Of a DNA stretch of 64,000 bases, positions 50,001 to 54,085 are shown one piece after another (the stretch's first letter is position 1; the number at the start of each line of letters is the position of its first letter). Below the pieces are notes generated by a model that worked only from the letters and a program-made list of their open reading frames with translations, was not told where the DNA came from and ran no database searches. The position numbers were made by a program, and so were the translations under genes. Source of the DNA: Eupeodes corollae (lineage: Eukaryota; Arthropoda; Insecta; Diptera; Syrphidae); assembly GCF_945859685.1 (NCBI RefSeq), contig NC_079147.1:52978946-53042945 (forward strand). Direction: 5' to 3'.

Positions 50001-52758
50001 TAAATTCTGTTTTGTTGCCTAGAAAACCTTGGCCGAAGCCGGGATTAAACCATGATCTCTTATAAAAGAGAAAGATACAAATTGAATTATTGAGATTGAC
50101 AGAAGGTCAATTCTCGATAAATGTTCTGCAAAAGAAAATGATGGATATAATGATAAAAACCGGTAAAAGAAATCACTTGAAGAAAATTATTTCGATAAGA
50201 GACAAAAAAAACAAAAAGCAGTAAACGCGTCCCGTAATATCGGGAAATTAATACTTCGACTTGAAGGTCAAAAGGACGAATTTACAACAAATTAAGGACA
50301 CTAGCAAAAGCAATATTCTCAGGAACAACAGAAAACACTATACTTAGCTTCTTTTTGACTTCCTCCAGCAGCTATCGTAGTCCTTTCTCAACAACTTTTC
50401 TCCACGGCAGAACAAAACAAAATCCTTAACTCAATAAAAACTTAAAGAAAAACTATCATAGGAAACAAAATTACTTTATGTAGGTCTTTTTAAAAAAATT
50501 CCTTCAAACAATTTCTCTTTCGCCAAAAGGCCTTGGGCGCAATTCAAAAAGTGGCCACTATCAAGGCGAGCTTGACCCTTCCGGCTACTTGCCCTCAGGC
50601 AACCCTCCCGGATCTTTTGCGTGGTGGTCGATCTGTCTCGGTCCCACTATTTCCTCCATTCATAATATTGGGGTGTGCGATCTCTTTAAGGAGCTGATGC
50701 GATCACCCAGAAGCTCAATGAGTGAGTTCAGCTCTTCACTTTCGAACCCATTCCAGCCAAGACTTTCTGGAAAAATCGTGTGGAATTCCTCGCATTACCG
50801 AGCGCTAGATTTTGGTTGATCAAAAACTACTTTTTTCGTGTTGAAGGAAGTCGGTAGCCAAGCCTATAATTAAAATTAAAGTTATTAAGATATTCTTGGA
50901 GTGATTTTTCTATCGTTAATACTTTATGATGGGCCCTCGGCCATACTAAGTTAAAGTTGGTGTGACTTTCCTACACACATTGTTGGGCATGGGTATCGTC
51001 TTCATGTCTTGATGATCTTGATCAACCAATATGTGGATCAACCGTAGCACAGTTCGTTGGAGCGAAATCCTTTCCCACACTTTGGTGATACCTGTTGAAT
51101 TTGCTTTCCCAAAATGCTAGGAGAGCAGGTCACTGGCTGATGGTCCAGGTTTCTTCTAAACTCTTCTCAAATTTTAGGGCCGCAGTCAAAATACGTTAAG
51201 GGTGGTTAGTAACAAGGGAGGTGAAACTTGTTGTGGTAAAATTTGCCTCAACAGTAGATTTAGACCAATGTAACTTAATAACTTTAACCTTCAATTGTTA
51301 TTATACAACAAAGCGAATCATTATTATTTACAACAAAATCTCCTCATGCAAACTACAAATCCATTATGTTTTATTGTACAGTACTGGAATAACATTTATT
51401 TCTTTTTTAATTTTTCGAGGAATATTTATTTAACAAAAGTTTAAATCAAGTAATTCAAAAAGTTAATAAGTCCCAGTGAAAATAAATTCGGCTTTTAATT
51501 AAATGAAAAACTATCACCAGCTGATTTTTTGACACAAGTACAAATTTCCATTCAAAGACAATTTGTTGACAGCTAGCCAATCAGATATGTCACCTGAATT
51601 TGATTTATGAAATCACATGCTTAACCTGTCAAACAAAATATATTCTGTCACCTGAATCTGTCAAATAAGGTCTTAGAAACATAATCATGGTTTATAAGAG
51701 ATTCAAGCATCTTAGATCCAAGTGAATATGGTATCATTTTCAACTTCAACTGACATTGTAAAAATATAAATGACACCCCAATTTATCAACCACACGATGC
51801 AATTTTAATGCTAAAGCATTCAGAATTCGTAAGAATATATGTATAAATAGATGAGTTAGACATCCTTACCTTTTCCTTAAAATATTTTATTTTATATTTC
51901 AAATTAATATTAAGAAAAATCCTTATTCTTTTTCAGGTATCGACAGCTGTGGTTGAGCCTTACAACTCCATTCTTACCACTCACACAACTCTCGAGCATT
52001 CCGATTGTGCCTTCATGGTCGACAACGAAGCTATTTATGACATCTGCCGTCGCAACTTAGACATCGATCGTCCATCATACACCAATTTGAATCGTCTCAT
52101 TGGCCAGATTGTTTCGTCCATTACAGCTTCGTTGCGTTTCGATGGTGCTCTCAATGTCGATCTAACTGAATTCCAAACCAATTTGGTGCCATACCCACGT
52201 ATCCATTTCCCATTGGCAACCTATGCCCCAGTTATCTCATCCGAGAAGGCCTACCACGAACAATTGACAGTAGCCGAAATCACCAATGCATGCTTTGAGC
52301 CCGCAAATCAAATGGTCAAGTGCGACCCACGACATGGCAAGTATATGGCTTGCTGTATGTTGTATCGTGGTGATGTCGTACCAAAGGATGTCAATGCTGC
52401 CATCGCCACAATCAAGACCAAGAGAAGCATTCAGTTTGTTGACTGGTGTCCCACTGGTTTCAAAGTGGGCATCAACTACCAGCCACCAACTGTTGTGCCT
52501 GGCGGTGATCTGGCCAAGGTTCAACGTGCTGTTTGCATGTTGTCCAATACCACAGCTATTGCTGAGGCCTGGGCTCGCTTGGATCATAAATTCGATCTGA
52601 TGTATGCTAAGCGTGCATTCGTCCATTGGTATGTTGGTGAGGGTATGGAAGAGGGTGAATTCTCTGAGGCTCGTGAGGATTTGGCAGCTTTGGAGAAGGA
52701 TTATGAGGAGGTTGGCATTGATTCCAATGAAGAAGCTGGCGAAGGCGATGAATATTAA
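2060..52758 (+). CDS. alphaTub85E: Alpha-tubulin, five coding exons, probable alphaTub85E orthologue
   Basis: Join 2060-2062, 30451-30552, 35475-35595, 47453-47754, 51937-52758. This gives a 449-residue protein that pairs with beta-tubulin to build microtubules. All boundaries are GT-AG and phases match: introns fall after codons 1 and 35, inside codon 76, and after codon 176. Landmarks are the MREC start, K40 (acetylation site) in MPSDKT, the GGGTGSG nucleotide-binding signature near residues 142-148, and an acidic tail ending in EY, the detyrosination site. DVVLDR, FLVFHS, LEFSIYP, FPLATY, KTKRSIQ and EEVGIDS differ from my memory of fly alphaTub84B and agree with the tissue-restricted alphaTub85E isoform; residue 35 is Q, as in 84B. 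The subtype is inference and alpha-tubulin itself is near certain. The gene is extraordinarily long because of transposon-filled introns. Confidence 0.95.
2063..2980. other. Intron 1, 5' part, nothing recognised
   Basis: AT-rich intronic DNA with a short CCGGCCGGC-rich patch near 2476-2495. No gene, TIR or clear repeat family recognised. Confidence 0.5.
2982..4395 (-). repeat. Repeat family B, long copy with internal tandem repeats
   Basis: One end carries GAGGCTGGGATGCGACC and a CCCATCCCG...TCGACAG-like patch (2985-3060). The other end (4250-4395) carries an ACGTACGGACGTACGA stretch and a segment that reads TTTGTCAAATTGAAA on the - strand. Both ends recur together in a shorter copy at 13740-14105, and the ACGTACG end recurs at 23560-23735 and 28448-28600. 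The central 800 bp is tandemly repeated. No transposase is seen, so it is probably a non-autonomous element; orientation is arbitrary. Confidence 0.6.
3360..3960. repeat. About 170-bp tandem repeat inside repeat B
   Basis: Diverged units carry, in order, an ATTTGAATCGAAATT-like motif, an AT-rich run, AAAATTTTACTAAAAGCTG and a GTAGTTTAAAGCCAAT motif. The ATCGAAATT-type motif recurs near 3361, 3537, 3702 and 3793, giving first spacings of about 176 and 165 bp. Confidence 0.6.
4400..5100 (-). pseudogene. Tc1-like transposase remnant
   Basis: Reading the - strand in shifting frames gives KARLDFAKPHL, then NETKINRIG..DEKTF, then YNPRYS.KT. These are followed by HDNDAKPAAKILKEWL, WPAQSPDI and ENLWTDVK (frame 4390-4620). 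That is the order of the catalytic domain of Tc1-family DDE transposases, where the second catalytic aspartate lies in DND and the third acidic residue follows NPIENLW. Several stops and frameshifts make it inactive. It abuts the end of repeat B. Confidence 0.8.
5120..6200. other. Intron 1, nothing recognised
   Basis: AT-rich sequence. Short frames at 5372-5578 and 6088-6288 have no recognisable motif and are taken as chance. Confidence 0.5.
6204..7190 (-). pseudogene. LINE reverse transcriptase fragment (family b)
   Basis: The - strand gives, in order: GSNGIPAEFYKCS and FKKGDPNEPANYRGISFLNA (6908-7186); a damaged FFFYFRAAFDSINR block near 6720-6790; a degraded YAD(D) box near 6490, where a YADVIVI reading runs into a stop; and EYCNLWGLEVNTDESKVLIF with KYNYLGM (6204-6446), the thumb region after the active site. 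Several stops and frame changes. Same family as 295-891 but covering more of the enzyme. Confidence 0.8.
7200..9420. other. Intron 1, no gene; one possible small inverted-repeat element
   Basis: Low-complexity AT-rich DNA. AGCAGTGG at 8510 and CCACTGCT at 8765-8772 could be the termini of a roughly 265-bp MITE, but the shared terminus is only about 8 bp and no target duplication is clear. Confidence 0.35.
9425..11530. repeat. 2.1-kb satellite-like tandem array in intron 1
   Basis: Diverged direct repeats marked by ATCAAAAGTGACAGTTCGATAA followers occur near 9465, 9664, 9914, 10020, 10213, 10490, 10670, 10851, 11034, 11238 and 11350. The regular core (10490-11034) has a spacing of 180-183 bp. 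Other intervals of about 106-112, 193-204 and 250-277 bp show mixed monomer types or a higher-order pattern. Each unit also carries a GATGACTCATTTTGACGTCTC motif or a GGTGACTCATTTTTATT variant. No coding content. Confidence 0.8.
11531..13739. other. Intron 1, nothing recognised
   Basis: AT-rich intron with small microsatellites: GATGATGATG near 12561 and repeated ATAGCC near 12358. Frames at 12833-13033 and 13063-13347 have no family features. Confidence 0.5.
13740..14105 (+). repeat. Repeat family B, short copy
   Basis: Carries the same two ends as 2982-4395 in opposite order. First comes GGGAAGTTTTTGTAATGGG with TTTGTCAAATTGAAA and a run of ACGTTCGT/ACGTTCCT units (13881-13935). Then come a GACAAATCGACAGGCGGGAT patch and a CAGCCTCT end near 14100. 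The central tandem repeats are absent. The start contains the palindrome AACTTCCCATGGGAAGTT. Confidence 0.6.
14106..15129. other. Intron 1, unassigned, less AT-rich than surroundings
   Basis: From about 14400 the base composition rises relative to the intron. This suggests decayed coding DNA belonging to the element at 15130-15655, but no family motif can be read. Confidence 0.3.
15130..15655 (+). pseudogene. DUF4780-like transposon-associated protein remnant
   Basis: The frame at 15148-15480 encodes DDLKVRLWMKS near its start and GYRVIKCDAELFRKFL, NDWEGLNLKI and DIPKK at its end. A shifted downstream stretch reads ELIRGLQTLNPLIP and W.V. This order (G-x-K/R-V-x-x-C, W-E-G-x-x-L, I-P, then L-x-x-x-N-P-x-x-P) resembles the insect DUF4780 domain, found in multicopy, transposon-linked proteins of unknown function. 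An in-frame TAG at 15478-15480 and the frame change show decay. Family recognition is from memory. Confidence 0.4.
15656..16084. other. Intron 1, nothing recognised
   Basis: AT-rich sequence between the DUF4780-like remnant and the palindromic array; no features. Confidence 0.5.
16085..16640. repeat. Foldback-like palindromic array of about 20-bp repeats
   Basis: Variants of GTAGTCAATATGACAAC repeat through the left half (about 16150, 16235, 16257, 16278). Their reverse complement GTTGTCATATTGACTAC repeats through the right half (16299, 16387, 16410, 16432, 16514). The centre is a perfect hairpin: 16-nt stems 16278-16293 and 16299-16314 around a 5-nt loop. This is the layout of Foldback-type elements, whose long inverted repeats are built from short tandem repeats. 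Confidence 0.7.
16640..17250 (-). pseudogene. Mariner/IS630-type transposase remnant
   Basis: The - strand reads NGRSNQNAYHELRD near the N-terminus. Near 16800-16860 it reads KIMFSDESHFHLS with VNNQNCKFGR, and then EKPMQPRRVTIWCVLLAGGI. SDESHF, VNKQN and VTVWCxxxAGGI are conserved in a mariner-like lineage common in insects. Multiple frame changes; the coding similarity stops beside the palindromic array. Inactive. Confidence 0.8.
17251..20438. other. Intron 1, no recognised gene
   Basis: 3.2 kb of AT-rich DNA. It contains a TATAAAAAG at 17896 followed 32 nt later by TCAGAT and then a 71-codon frame (17946-18161) with a hydrophobic LILLAACLLSV stretch. It also has an ATAGCC microsatellite near 18491-18515 and CATCAT-type repeats near 18416-18455. 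None is good enough to call a gene. Confidence 0.45.
20442..20872. mobile_element. MITE family C, copy 1 (431 bp)
   Basis: Terminal inverted repeats GGGCAGGTTCAGA (20442) and TCTGAACCTGCCC (to 20872), flanked by AAT at 20439-20441 and 20873-20875. Interior motifs include GATTGGCCAGCTGCC, which recurs in the other copies. The short frames inside have no transposase features. Confidence 0.75.
20876..21229. other. Intron 1, nothing recognised
   Basis: Plain AT-rich intron between two mobile elements. Confidence 0.5.
21301..22270 (+). mobile_element. hAT DNA transposon remnant (970 bp)
   Basis: Ends CAGTGTTGCCGA and TCGGCAACACTG are inverted repeats. The 8-bp duplication AACACAGC at 21293-21300 and 22271-22278 is the hAT hallmark. 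Both subterminal regions hold several TCTCATGAT repeats, likely transposase-binding sites. A decayed hAT C-terminal domain is inside. It sits within the 5S-derived SINE, so it arrived later. Confidence 0.92.
21834..21929 (+). pseudogene. hAT transposase C-terminal dimerisation remnant
   Basis: The frame reads NTERIFSKVTLLKTKIRKRL and ends at TGA. The T/A-ERxFSxxxxxxxxxRxxL pattern marks the hATC dimerisation domain at the C-terminus of hAT transposases. The DDE catalytic part cannot be read upstream, so most of the enzyme is deleted or decayed. Confidence 0.8.
22377..22495 (-). pseudogene. 5S rRNA-like SINE head with Pol III promoter
   Basis: About 119 nt aligning end to end with fly 5S rRNA. 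Matching segments include TCGGTTC, GATCACCGA, a diverged box A region, GGTTAGTA, AGATGGGGGACC and ACCGCGTG. Many substitutions show it is not a functional rRNA gene. The internal A/C boxes would supply the RNA polymerase III promoter of the SINE. Confidence 0.8.
22670..23514 (-). pseudogene. Mariner-type transposase, near full-length but decayed
   Basis: From the - strand N-terminus: IFKTYNKNGDSATATC (23209-23514), then CVEWVLQQKAEDGDF, FFSSEAHFSLGEYINKQN (the SDEAHF block), W.SENP.VI, NPQKVTV, PPRSCGLE, and VYADKHFKLEHLKTNIRQ with EIPPNMCQKVVEN. This is the full motif order of the insect mariner lineage also seen at 16640-17250. In-frame stops and frameshifts inactivate it. Confidence 0.85.
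23560..23735. repeat. Repeat family B fragment
   Basis: GTCGATATCTTTACTGG, TTCTTGAGATATGTA and an ACGTACGGACGTACGAACGT stretch match the variable end of repeat B at 4235-4330. It lies between the mariner remnant and Harbinger-like copy 1. Confidence 0.55.
23751..24365. mobile_element. Harbinger-like deletion element E, copy 1
   Basis: Inverted termini GGCTGTGTTCAATCTC (23751) and GATTGAACGCAG (to about 24363). On the + strand an ATG at 23894 starts MANYTDSFDDHELI and stops at GATAG/GTGCGT, a splice donor. On the - strand an ATG near 24131 starts MLVEVVFEDVLDIIEHKEA and ends at GAAG/GTAATT. Two opposed first exons suit a two-gene transposon that lost its middle. Superfamily is inferred. Confidence 0.6.
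24643..24990 (-). mobile_element. MITE family A, copy 2, truncated
   Basis: Begins TGGCTGAAACACAAAC after TAA and matches the reverse complement of the copy at 36029-36377 through GAGCTTCC...GGAGTCACATTACG. The far inverted repeat is missing. Confidence 0.7.
24991..26205. other. Intron 1, nothing recognised apart from a poly-C run
   Basis: AT-rich intron. A frame at 25330-25521 on the - strand is low-complexity hydrophobic sequence read through the poly-C tract and is not a gene. Confidence 0.5.
25345..25361. repeat. Poly-C homopolymer, about 17 nt
   Basis: Uninterrupted C run in otherwise AT-rich DNA. Its exact length is vulnerable to sequencing error. Confidence 0.8.
26209..26822. mobile_element. 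Harbinger-like deletion element E, copy 2
   Basis: Termini CGCTGCGTTCAAT and ATTGAACGCAGCC. The interior parallels copy 1: AAAACAATTTTCAGCTGT, an ATG-started MDQDEILQLQNAGHQTD exon ending at GTAAGA (26380-26432), a second - strand exon remnant near 26520-26600, and AAAACACTAACAAAAAGGTA before the right end. Confidence 0.6.
27135..28048. mobile_element. MITE family C, copy 2, containing a nested F element
   Basis: Termini GGGTAGGTTCAGATAACATAAG and its diverged inverse ending ACCAGCCC, flanked by ATT at 27132-27134 and 28049-28051. The shared interior includes GGCAGCTGGCCAATCAGATA. A 379-bp element F sits at 27527-27905. Confidence 0.65.
27527..27905. mobile_element. MITE family F, copy 1 (379 bp)
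   Basis: Inverted termini AGCAGTATTCACA and TGTGAATACTGCT, flanked by TTA at 27524-27526 and 27906-27908, the target type of PIF/Harbinger elements. The interior carries GCGAGTGTGGATAATGTGG and GTTTGACAGTTCGTA, shared with 32638-33087. Confidence 0.8.
28052..28447. other. Intron 1 with a dispersed direct-repeat fragment
   Basis: GCTGTCAAAAGTATTGCCATCA near 28069 recurs near 29449. Loosely similar downstream words, such as CCATCAACT, follow in both places. No gene. Confidence 0.4.
28448..28600 (+). repeat. Repeat family B fragment
   Basis: GTCAAATTGAAAATGTTGACA and a later CTCAAGCAGAGATATCGACC match the variable end of repeat B, with a degenerated ACGTAC region between them. Confidence 0.5.
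28641..29223. mobile_element. Inverted-repeat element G (583 bp)
   Basis: Begins GGTCCGTTCGCGTA and ends TACGCGAACGGACC, about 14-bp perfect inverted termini. No transposase inside. Only this copy is seen and no target duplication is evident. Confidence 0.65.
29224..30450. other. Intron 1, 3' end
   Basis: No recognised gene. It ends in a polypyrimidine tract and the ACAG acceptor before tubulin exon 2. Overlapping frames on both strands at 29526-30195 look like chance. Confidence 0.5.
30451..30552 (+). CDS. alphaTub85E: Alpha-tubulin coding exon 2 (residues 2-35)
   Basis: 102 nt after TTTTTACAG. It encodes RECISVHIGQAGVQIGNACW and onward to HGIQPDGQ, then donor GTTAGT. It contains the first nucleotide-contact loop GQAGVQIGN. 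Confidence 0.97.
30553..30955. other. Intron 2, 5' part
   Basis: AT-rich, no features. Confidence 0.5.
30960..32050. repeat. Three-copy tandem repeat, about 340-370 bp units
   Basis: AAATTAGAGTGCGGTTTG-type starts occur near 31032, 31375 and 31745. Each is followed in order by CAGCTTTAAATA, ATAATTCAGGTTT, ATAATAATAAAGAATGA, TTCAAATATCCTATAA and CTGTCAAGAAATG. Clear direct tandem duplication with moderate divergence. Confidence 0.8.
32051..32637. other. Intron 2, nothing recognised
   Basis: AT-rich; a few TTTGACAG words, no gene. Confidence 0.5.
32638..33087. mobile_element. MITE family F, copy 2 (450 bp)
   Basis: Termini AGCACTATTCACATGAG and its partner ending GTGTGAATACTGCT, flanked by TAA at 32635-32637 and 33088-33090. 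Inside, GCGAGTGTGGATAATGTGG and AGTATGCATCATA match copy 1. Confidence 0.8.
33310..33925. repeat. Two-copy tandem duplication, about 320 bp, with (ATTCA)n
   Basis: AGCTGCA...ACTTTTTGACTGACA, CAGCTTAGTTTGACAGTTAT, AAATGCAGGCCGTA and TGAACGATAC occur in both halves (starting near 33321 and 33640). The first copy is interrupted by a short (ATTCA)n microsatellite at 33460-33490 with a small internal duplication. Confidence 0.75.
33926..35474. other. Intron 2, 3' part
   Basis: No gene or repeat family recognised. Ends TTGCATAAATAAAG before exon 3, a weak pyrimidine tract with an AAG acceptor. Confidence 0.5.
35475..35595 (+). CDS. alphaTub85E: Alpha-tubulin coding exon 3 (residues 36-76)
   Basis: 121 nt from [20 protein letters not shown] to LEPTVV plus the first base of Asp76, then donor GTAAGT. 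It includes K40 of the luminal acetylation loop and D69/E71 of the nucleotide site. Confidence 0.97.
36029..36377. mobile_element. MITE family A, copy 1 (349 bp)
   Basis: Termini TGGCTAAATCACAAA and TTTGTGATTCAACCA form inverted repeats, flanked by TTA at 36026-36028 and 36378-36380. Interior words GACGTTTACGAGTTCAGCC and GTAATGTGACTCCAAACGGA define the family. Inserted in the 3' part of the family a LINE. Confidence 0.82.
38045..39505 (+). mobile_element. 5'-truncated LINE family c (Jockey/CR1-like), copy 1
   Basis: Begins mid reverse transcriptase (PLRKLFHLSYSTGLFPSG, then PVPKKGESSS with frameshifts to 38440). It continues through the intact frame 38447-39304 and a C-terminal WSTLPDSIFPTQF-like block, and ends with a short A-run at 39496-39504. 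The 5' truncation and A-rich tail are typical of target-primed insertion. It interrupts the family a LINE. Confidence 0.75.
38447..39304 (+). CDS. Reverse transcriptase C-terminal half, LINE family c
   Basis: 285-codon open frame. RWVRNYLFDRSIQV (residues 12-25) is followed by the conserved INAGVLQGSVLSPTLFNIF block, then FADD at 70-73, where most relatives have YADD. Next comes the thumb and C-terminal domain with VEFNALKTQ, SVLGMCIT and the IYKAYIRPKVEYNSHIW block. Upstream domains (endonuclease, fingers) are lost or frameshifted, so this is a long but non-functional relic. The - strand copy at 39745-41478 confirms the family. Confidence 0.8.
   Translation: MCSFGIDESLLRWVRNYLFDRSIQVVLDAFKSDTHKINAGVLQGSVLSPTLFNIFINELLSETSNPLNCFADDNTLSFLDSHPCPADVDYQWQRMISSINSDLDSIVQWGIKNRVEFNALKTQCCPLSQKRNPLSMPLSMSGTCIEETEQLSVLGMCITNHLLWSEHIFDNAKNAAKCFLRTCKKFFIPSDLATIYKAYIRPKVEYNSHIWAGTPMTYLSVLDRIQNRPLKLIGDRCLIETFVFHIKQCSSKVASCIAPLKQFNSNTRSFRIAHHFTLESISDVQ
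39745..41478 (-). pseudogene. LINE family c copy 2
   Basis: - strand frames give VLRYLDIHKSAGSESIPPFV and LRKLFHLSYSIGLFPSGWK (41101-41520), INAGVPQGSVMSLTLFNIF with CFADD (40550-40771), and SMSGTSIQETYQLSVLGM (40243-40431). These are in the same order as copy 1 but starting further upstream, at the fingers. Frameshifts and stops between blocks. Its 5' side abuts the A-run (on +) next to the SINE. Confidence 0.8.
41501..41740 (-). mobile_element. tRNA-derived SINE, copy 1, with T-rich tail
   Basis: The reverse complement begins GTAGTACCCGTGGCGTGATGG (box A region). It continues through GAGGTCTAGGATCCAATCC (diverged box B) and a body with CGCACACAGGAATGGTTGAG, and ends in a run of about 21 T on the - strand (41480-41500). 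Full-length relative of 61964-62229. Confidence 0.8.
41746..43480. other. Intron 3, nothing recognised; one 44-codon frame
   Basis: AT-rich. A 44-codon ATG frame at 43322-43456 (MSILKPFRMRPMRAPTIKEN...) is short and unsupported, though it could be a first-exon relic of a DNA transposon. Confidence 0.4.
43482..43600 (+). repeat. tRNA-derived SINE 3' fragment
   Basis: GACAACATTACTCGCACACAGG and TAGAGTTGTAAGTCACTAGG match the 3' body of the SINE at 61964-62229. The tRNA head is missing. Confidence 0.65.
43885..45178. repeat. Cluster of F-related elements with a direct duplication
   Basis: Contains several F-family words in both orientations: CACATTATCCACACTC, GTGCTCATGTGAATA near 44219 and CACATGTGAATAGCGC near 45160. 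A block starting GTTGCAGTGTGGAT near 44247 is repeated near 44863, both running through TTTGACAGTTCGTAGCAAC and AAATGTGTAAAATCACGTTTG. This is a duplicated or nested MITE composite; exact boundaries not resolved. Confidence 0.6.
45745..46902. mobile_element. Family A element, long copy 3 (1158 bp)
   Basis: Termini TGGCTGAAACACAAACA and TGTTTGTGTTTCAGCCA are perfect inverted repeats of about 16 bp. It is flanked by TAA on the left and TTA on the right. Three times longer than the other A copies, with a unique interior (46200-46850) that holds a - strand frame, so it may be nearer the parental element. Confidence 0.75.
46343..46597 (-). CDS. 84-codon frame inside long family A element, function unknown
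   Basis: Starts MDLSNVFQQYISESETRDVE, continues acidic, then has a lysine-rich stretch KPKKKKLIF..RRKK, and ends KKICTNCSTKC. No family recognised. Its position inside the long family A element and its acidic-then-basic composition would fit the start of a transposon-encoded DNA-binding protein, but this is a guess. It may be a relic or a first exon. Confidence 0.3.
   Translation of the reverse strand: MDLSNVFQQYISESETRDVEDVIGDVQEVMKTSSELQLPKNKPKKKKLIFLRRKKRINNSVVASLWSNIAAEMKKICTNCSTKC
47051..47264. mobile_element. Small MITE (214 bp), TAA target duplication
   Basis: Ends AGGTGTGTTCACACCAAAGAA and TTTCTTTGGTGTGGACGCACCC are imperfect inverted repeats. TAA flanks both sides (47048-47050, 47265-47267). 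A 3-bp TWA duplication and GGGTGCGT-type ends suit PIF/Harbinger. Confidence 0.75.
47453..47754 (+). CDS. alphaTub85E: Alpha-tubulin coding exon 4 (residues 76-176)
   Basis: 302 nt after TTATAACAG. It completes Asp76 and encodes [57 protein letters not shown] and LEFSIYPAPQ, then donor GTAAGT. It contains the tubulin signature GGGTGSG that binds the nucleotide phosphates. Confidence 0.97.
47755..49740. other. Intron 4, 5' half, nothing recognised
   Basis: Intron with unusually many CTGTCAAA/TTTGACAG words (for example near 48679, 48753, 48832 and 48981) but no element ends identified. Confidence 0.45.
49741..51520. other. Intron 4, unassigned, possibly decayed element
   Basis: The region from about 49760 to 50830 is less AT-rich, with a CTTAAGGGGGGGTTTCGATTAG patch and codon-like stretches (49880-50065, 50589-50819) that suggest old coding DNA. 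No motif could be assigned. The rest is AT-rich intron. Confidence 0.35.
51560..51690. repeat. MITE family C fragment
   Basis: GACAGCTAGCCAATCAGATA and a following CACCTGAA match the subterminal part of family C (compare 27990-28015). No termini found. Confidence 0.4.
51937..52758 (+). CDS. alphaTub85E: Alpha-tubulin coding exon 5 (residues 177-449, stop)
   Basis: 822 nt after TTTTTCAG, starting VSTAVVEPYNSILTTHTTLE. It carries the rest of the nucleotide domain, the intermediate domain and the C-terminal helices. DLAALEKDYEEVGID leads into the acidic tail SNEEAGEGDEY and the TAA. The long antisense frame here (52237-52860) is a shadow. Confidence 0.97.
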   Translation, partial: VSTAVVEPYNSILTTHTTLEHSDCAFMVDNEAIYDICRRNLDIDRPSYTNLNRLIGQIVSSITASLRFDGALNVDLTEFQTNLVPYPRIHFPLATYAPVISSEKAYHEQLTVAEITNACFEPANQMVKCDPRHGKYMACCMLYRGDVVPKDVNAAIATIKTKRSIQFVDWCPTGFKVGINYQPPTVVPGGDLAKVQRAVCMLSNTTAIAEAWARLDHKFDLMYAKRAFVHWYVGEGMEEGEFSEAREDLAALEKDYEEVGIDSNEEAGEGDEY

Positions 52759-53190
52759 GTTTGAGAAAACTATATACAAAAATGTACAACCAACAGCAAT
52801 ATTTAACTGACGCGACGACGACGTGACGTTTAAAATGTCATCGTTGCCGTTTGTCATCATCGTCCGTATATATGATTGGAAGGAATTTCGTTTGTGGATT
52901 TTAATTTAACTTTCTTATATGATTTTCTTTTATACAAAATAAGCTCTTAATAATATACAAAATAGAAACTAATGCGTCTCTGCACATACTTATACCATAA
53001 TTTTTACTAAGAATTTTATATTTTTAATCTCATCATCTTCATCATCATAATCATCATCATCATCAACATTATCATCATCTACATTTCAATTTGTTTTGAT
53101 TTAAGTTTTATTTTTGATTTATTGTATTATCATGCTATCATCATCAAAAAAAAGAAAGATTTTAAATAAATGCTTTAACATCACGTGACA
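52759..53190 (+). terminator. Alpha-tubulin 3' UTR with poly(A) signal
   Basis: AATAAA at 53165-53170 is the best polyadenylation signal after the stop. The UTR holds a GACGACGACG patch and an ATCATCATC microsatellite (about 53028-53075). The cleavage site is inferred. Confidence 0.55.
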
Positions 53191-54085
53191 TCAGAAGGAA
53201 AATCAATGAGTTTTTATTATAAAATTTAAAGTGTTGCACGTCAACATTTTGTTGACTGAGAGTTAATCATAAAATGACTGCGTGTAAATTTATTTGACAG
53301 ACTGTCAGCTTTTGACAATCTTTTCGTTGTTATTCTAAATAAACTCTTAATAAAATAAGTGACATGGAATCGTAAATGAAATATGACATTTAACGATTTC
53401 AAGAAACGACTATTTATAAGATTTCGAAGTACCTCCCTTCGTTTTTATTAAAATTTTTTGTTGCTTAGAAAAAAATCCGTTGGGAGAGCTGTCAGATTGA
53501 AAAACATCAATAGTTTCCGACAAATAAATCAATAACTTTGCAGTGCTGCCGAATGTTATGACACATTTCAGTAACAAGCTCTTCTTTTTTATCTGTTATG
53601 TGTGAAACAAACAAATACAAATGGATATAGATGGCGCGGTGGTGGTTTTTTCTGCTGCAGACAATAAATATTTATAATTTTGTATTTAAAGAAATATTTT
53701 TTTGTTTCAATTTTTAGAACTATTTACTTAAATACTGATATGTGATTCAGAAAGAAATTGTCAAGCTTTTATCAAACTCTGCCCAGGGCACACTAAACAT
53801 ATCCAAGCCTTGATATGTGCTCTGCTCAGAGTTAAAAAAAAGACAAAAATCATCACATAAAATAATTTATTAAAAAGTAACTTAGGGATCAGAAAAAGAA
53901 TCGGTGACAATCCGTCTAAATCAAGTGTTAATTAAGTGATTCCAATTATATATCGAACCAAATTGGTTGACATGTGATAATATTATTACATTTTCTAAGC
54001 TCGTAGGATTTTTAATTCATGCTGTAACACAAACGTCATATTCGTTAAAAAAGACTAGCTTTAACTTTTTTGTTGAGTTTAACTC
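53191..54085. other. Intergenic, nothing recognised
   Basis: AT-rich DNA between the tubulin 3' end and a LINE 3' end. CTGTCAGCTTTTGACA-type words present; no gene. Confidence 0.5.

Noticed and set aside
52237..52860. 207-codon antisense open frame opposite tubulin exon 5
   Set aside because: It is the shadow of a strongly codon-biased exon; its translation has no domain features and the + strand is unambiguous alpha-tubulin.
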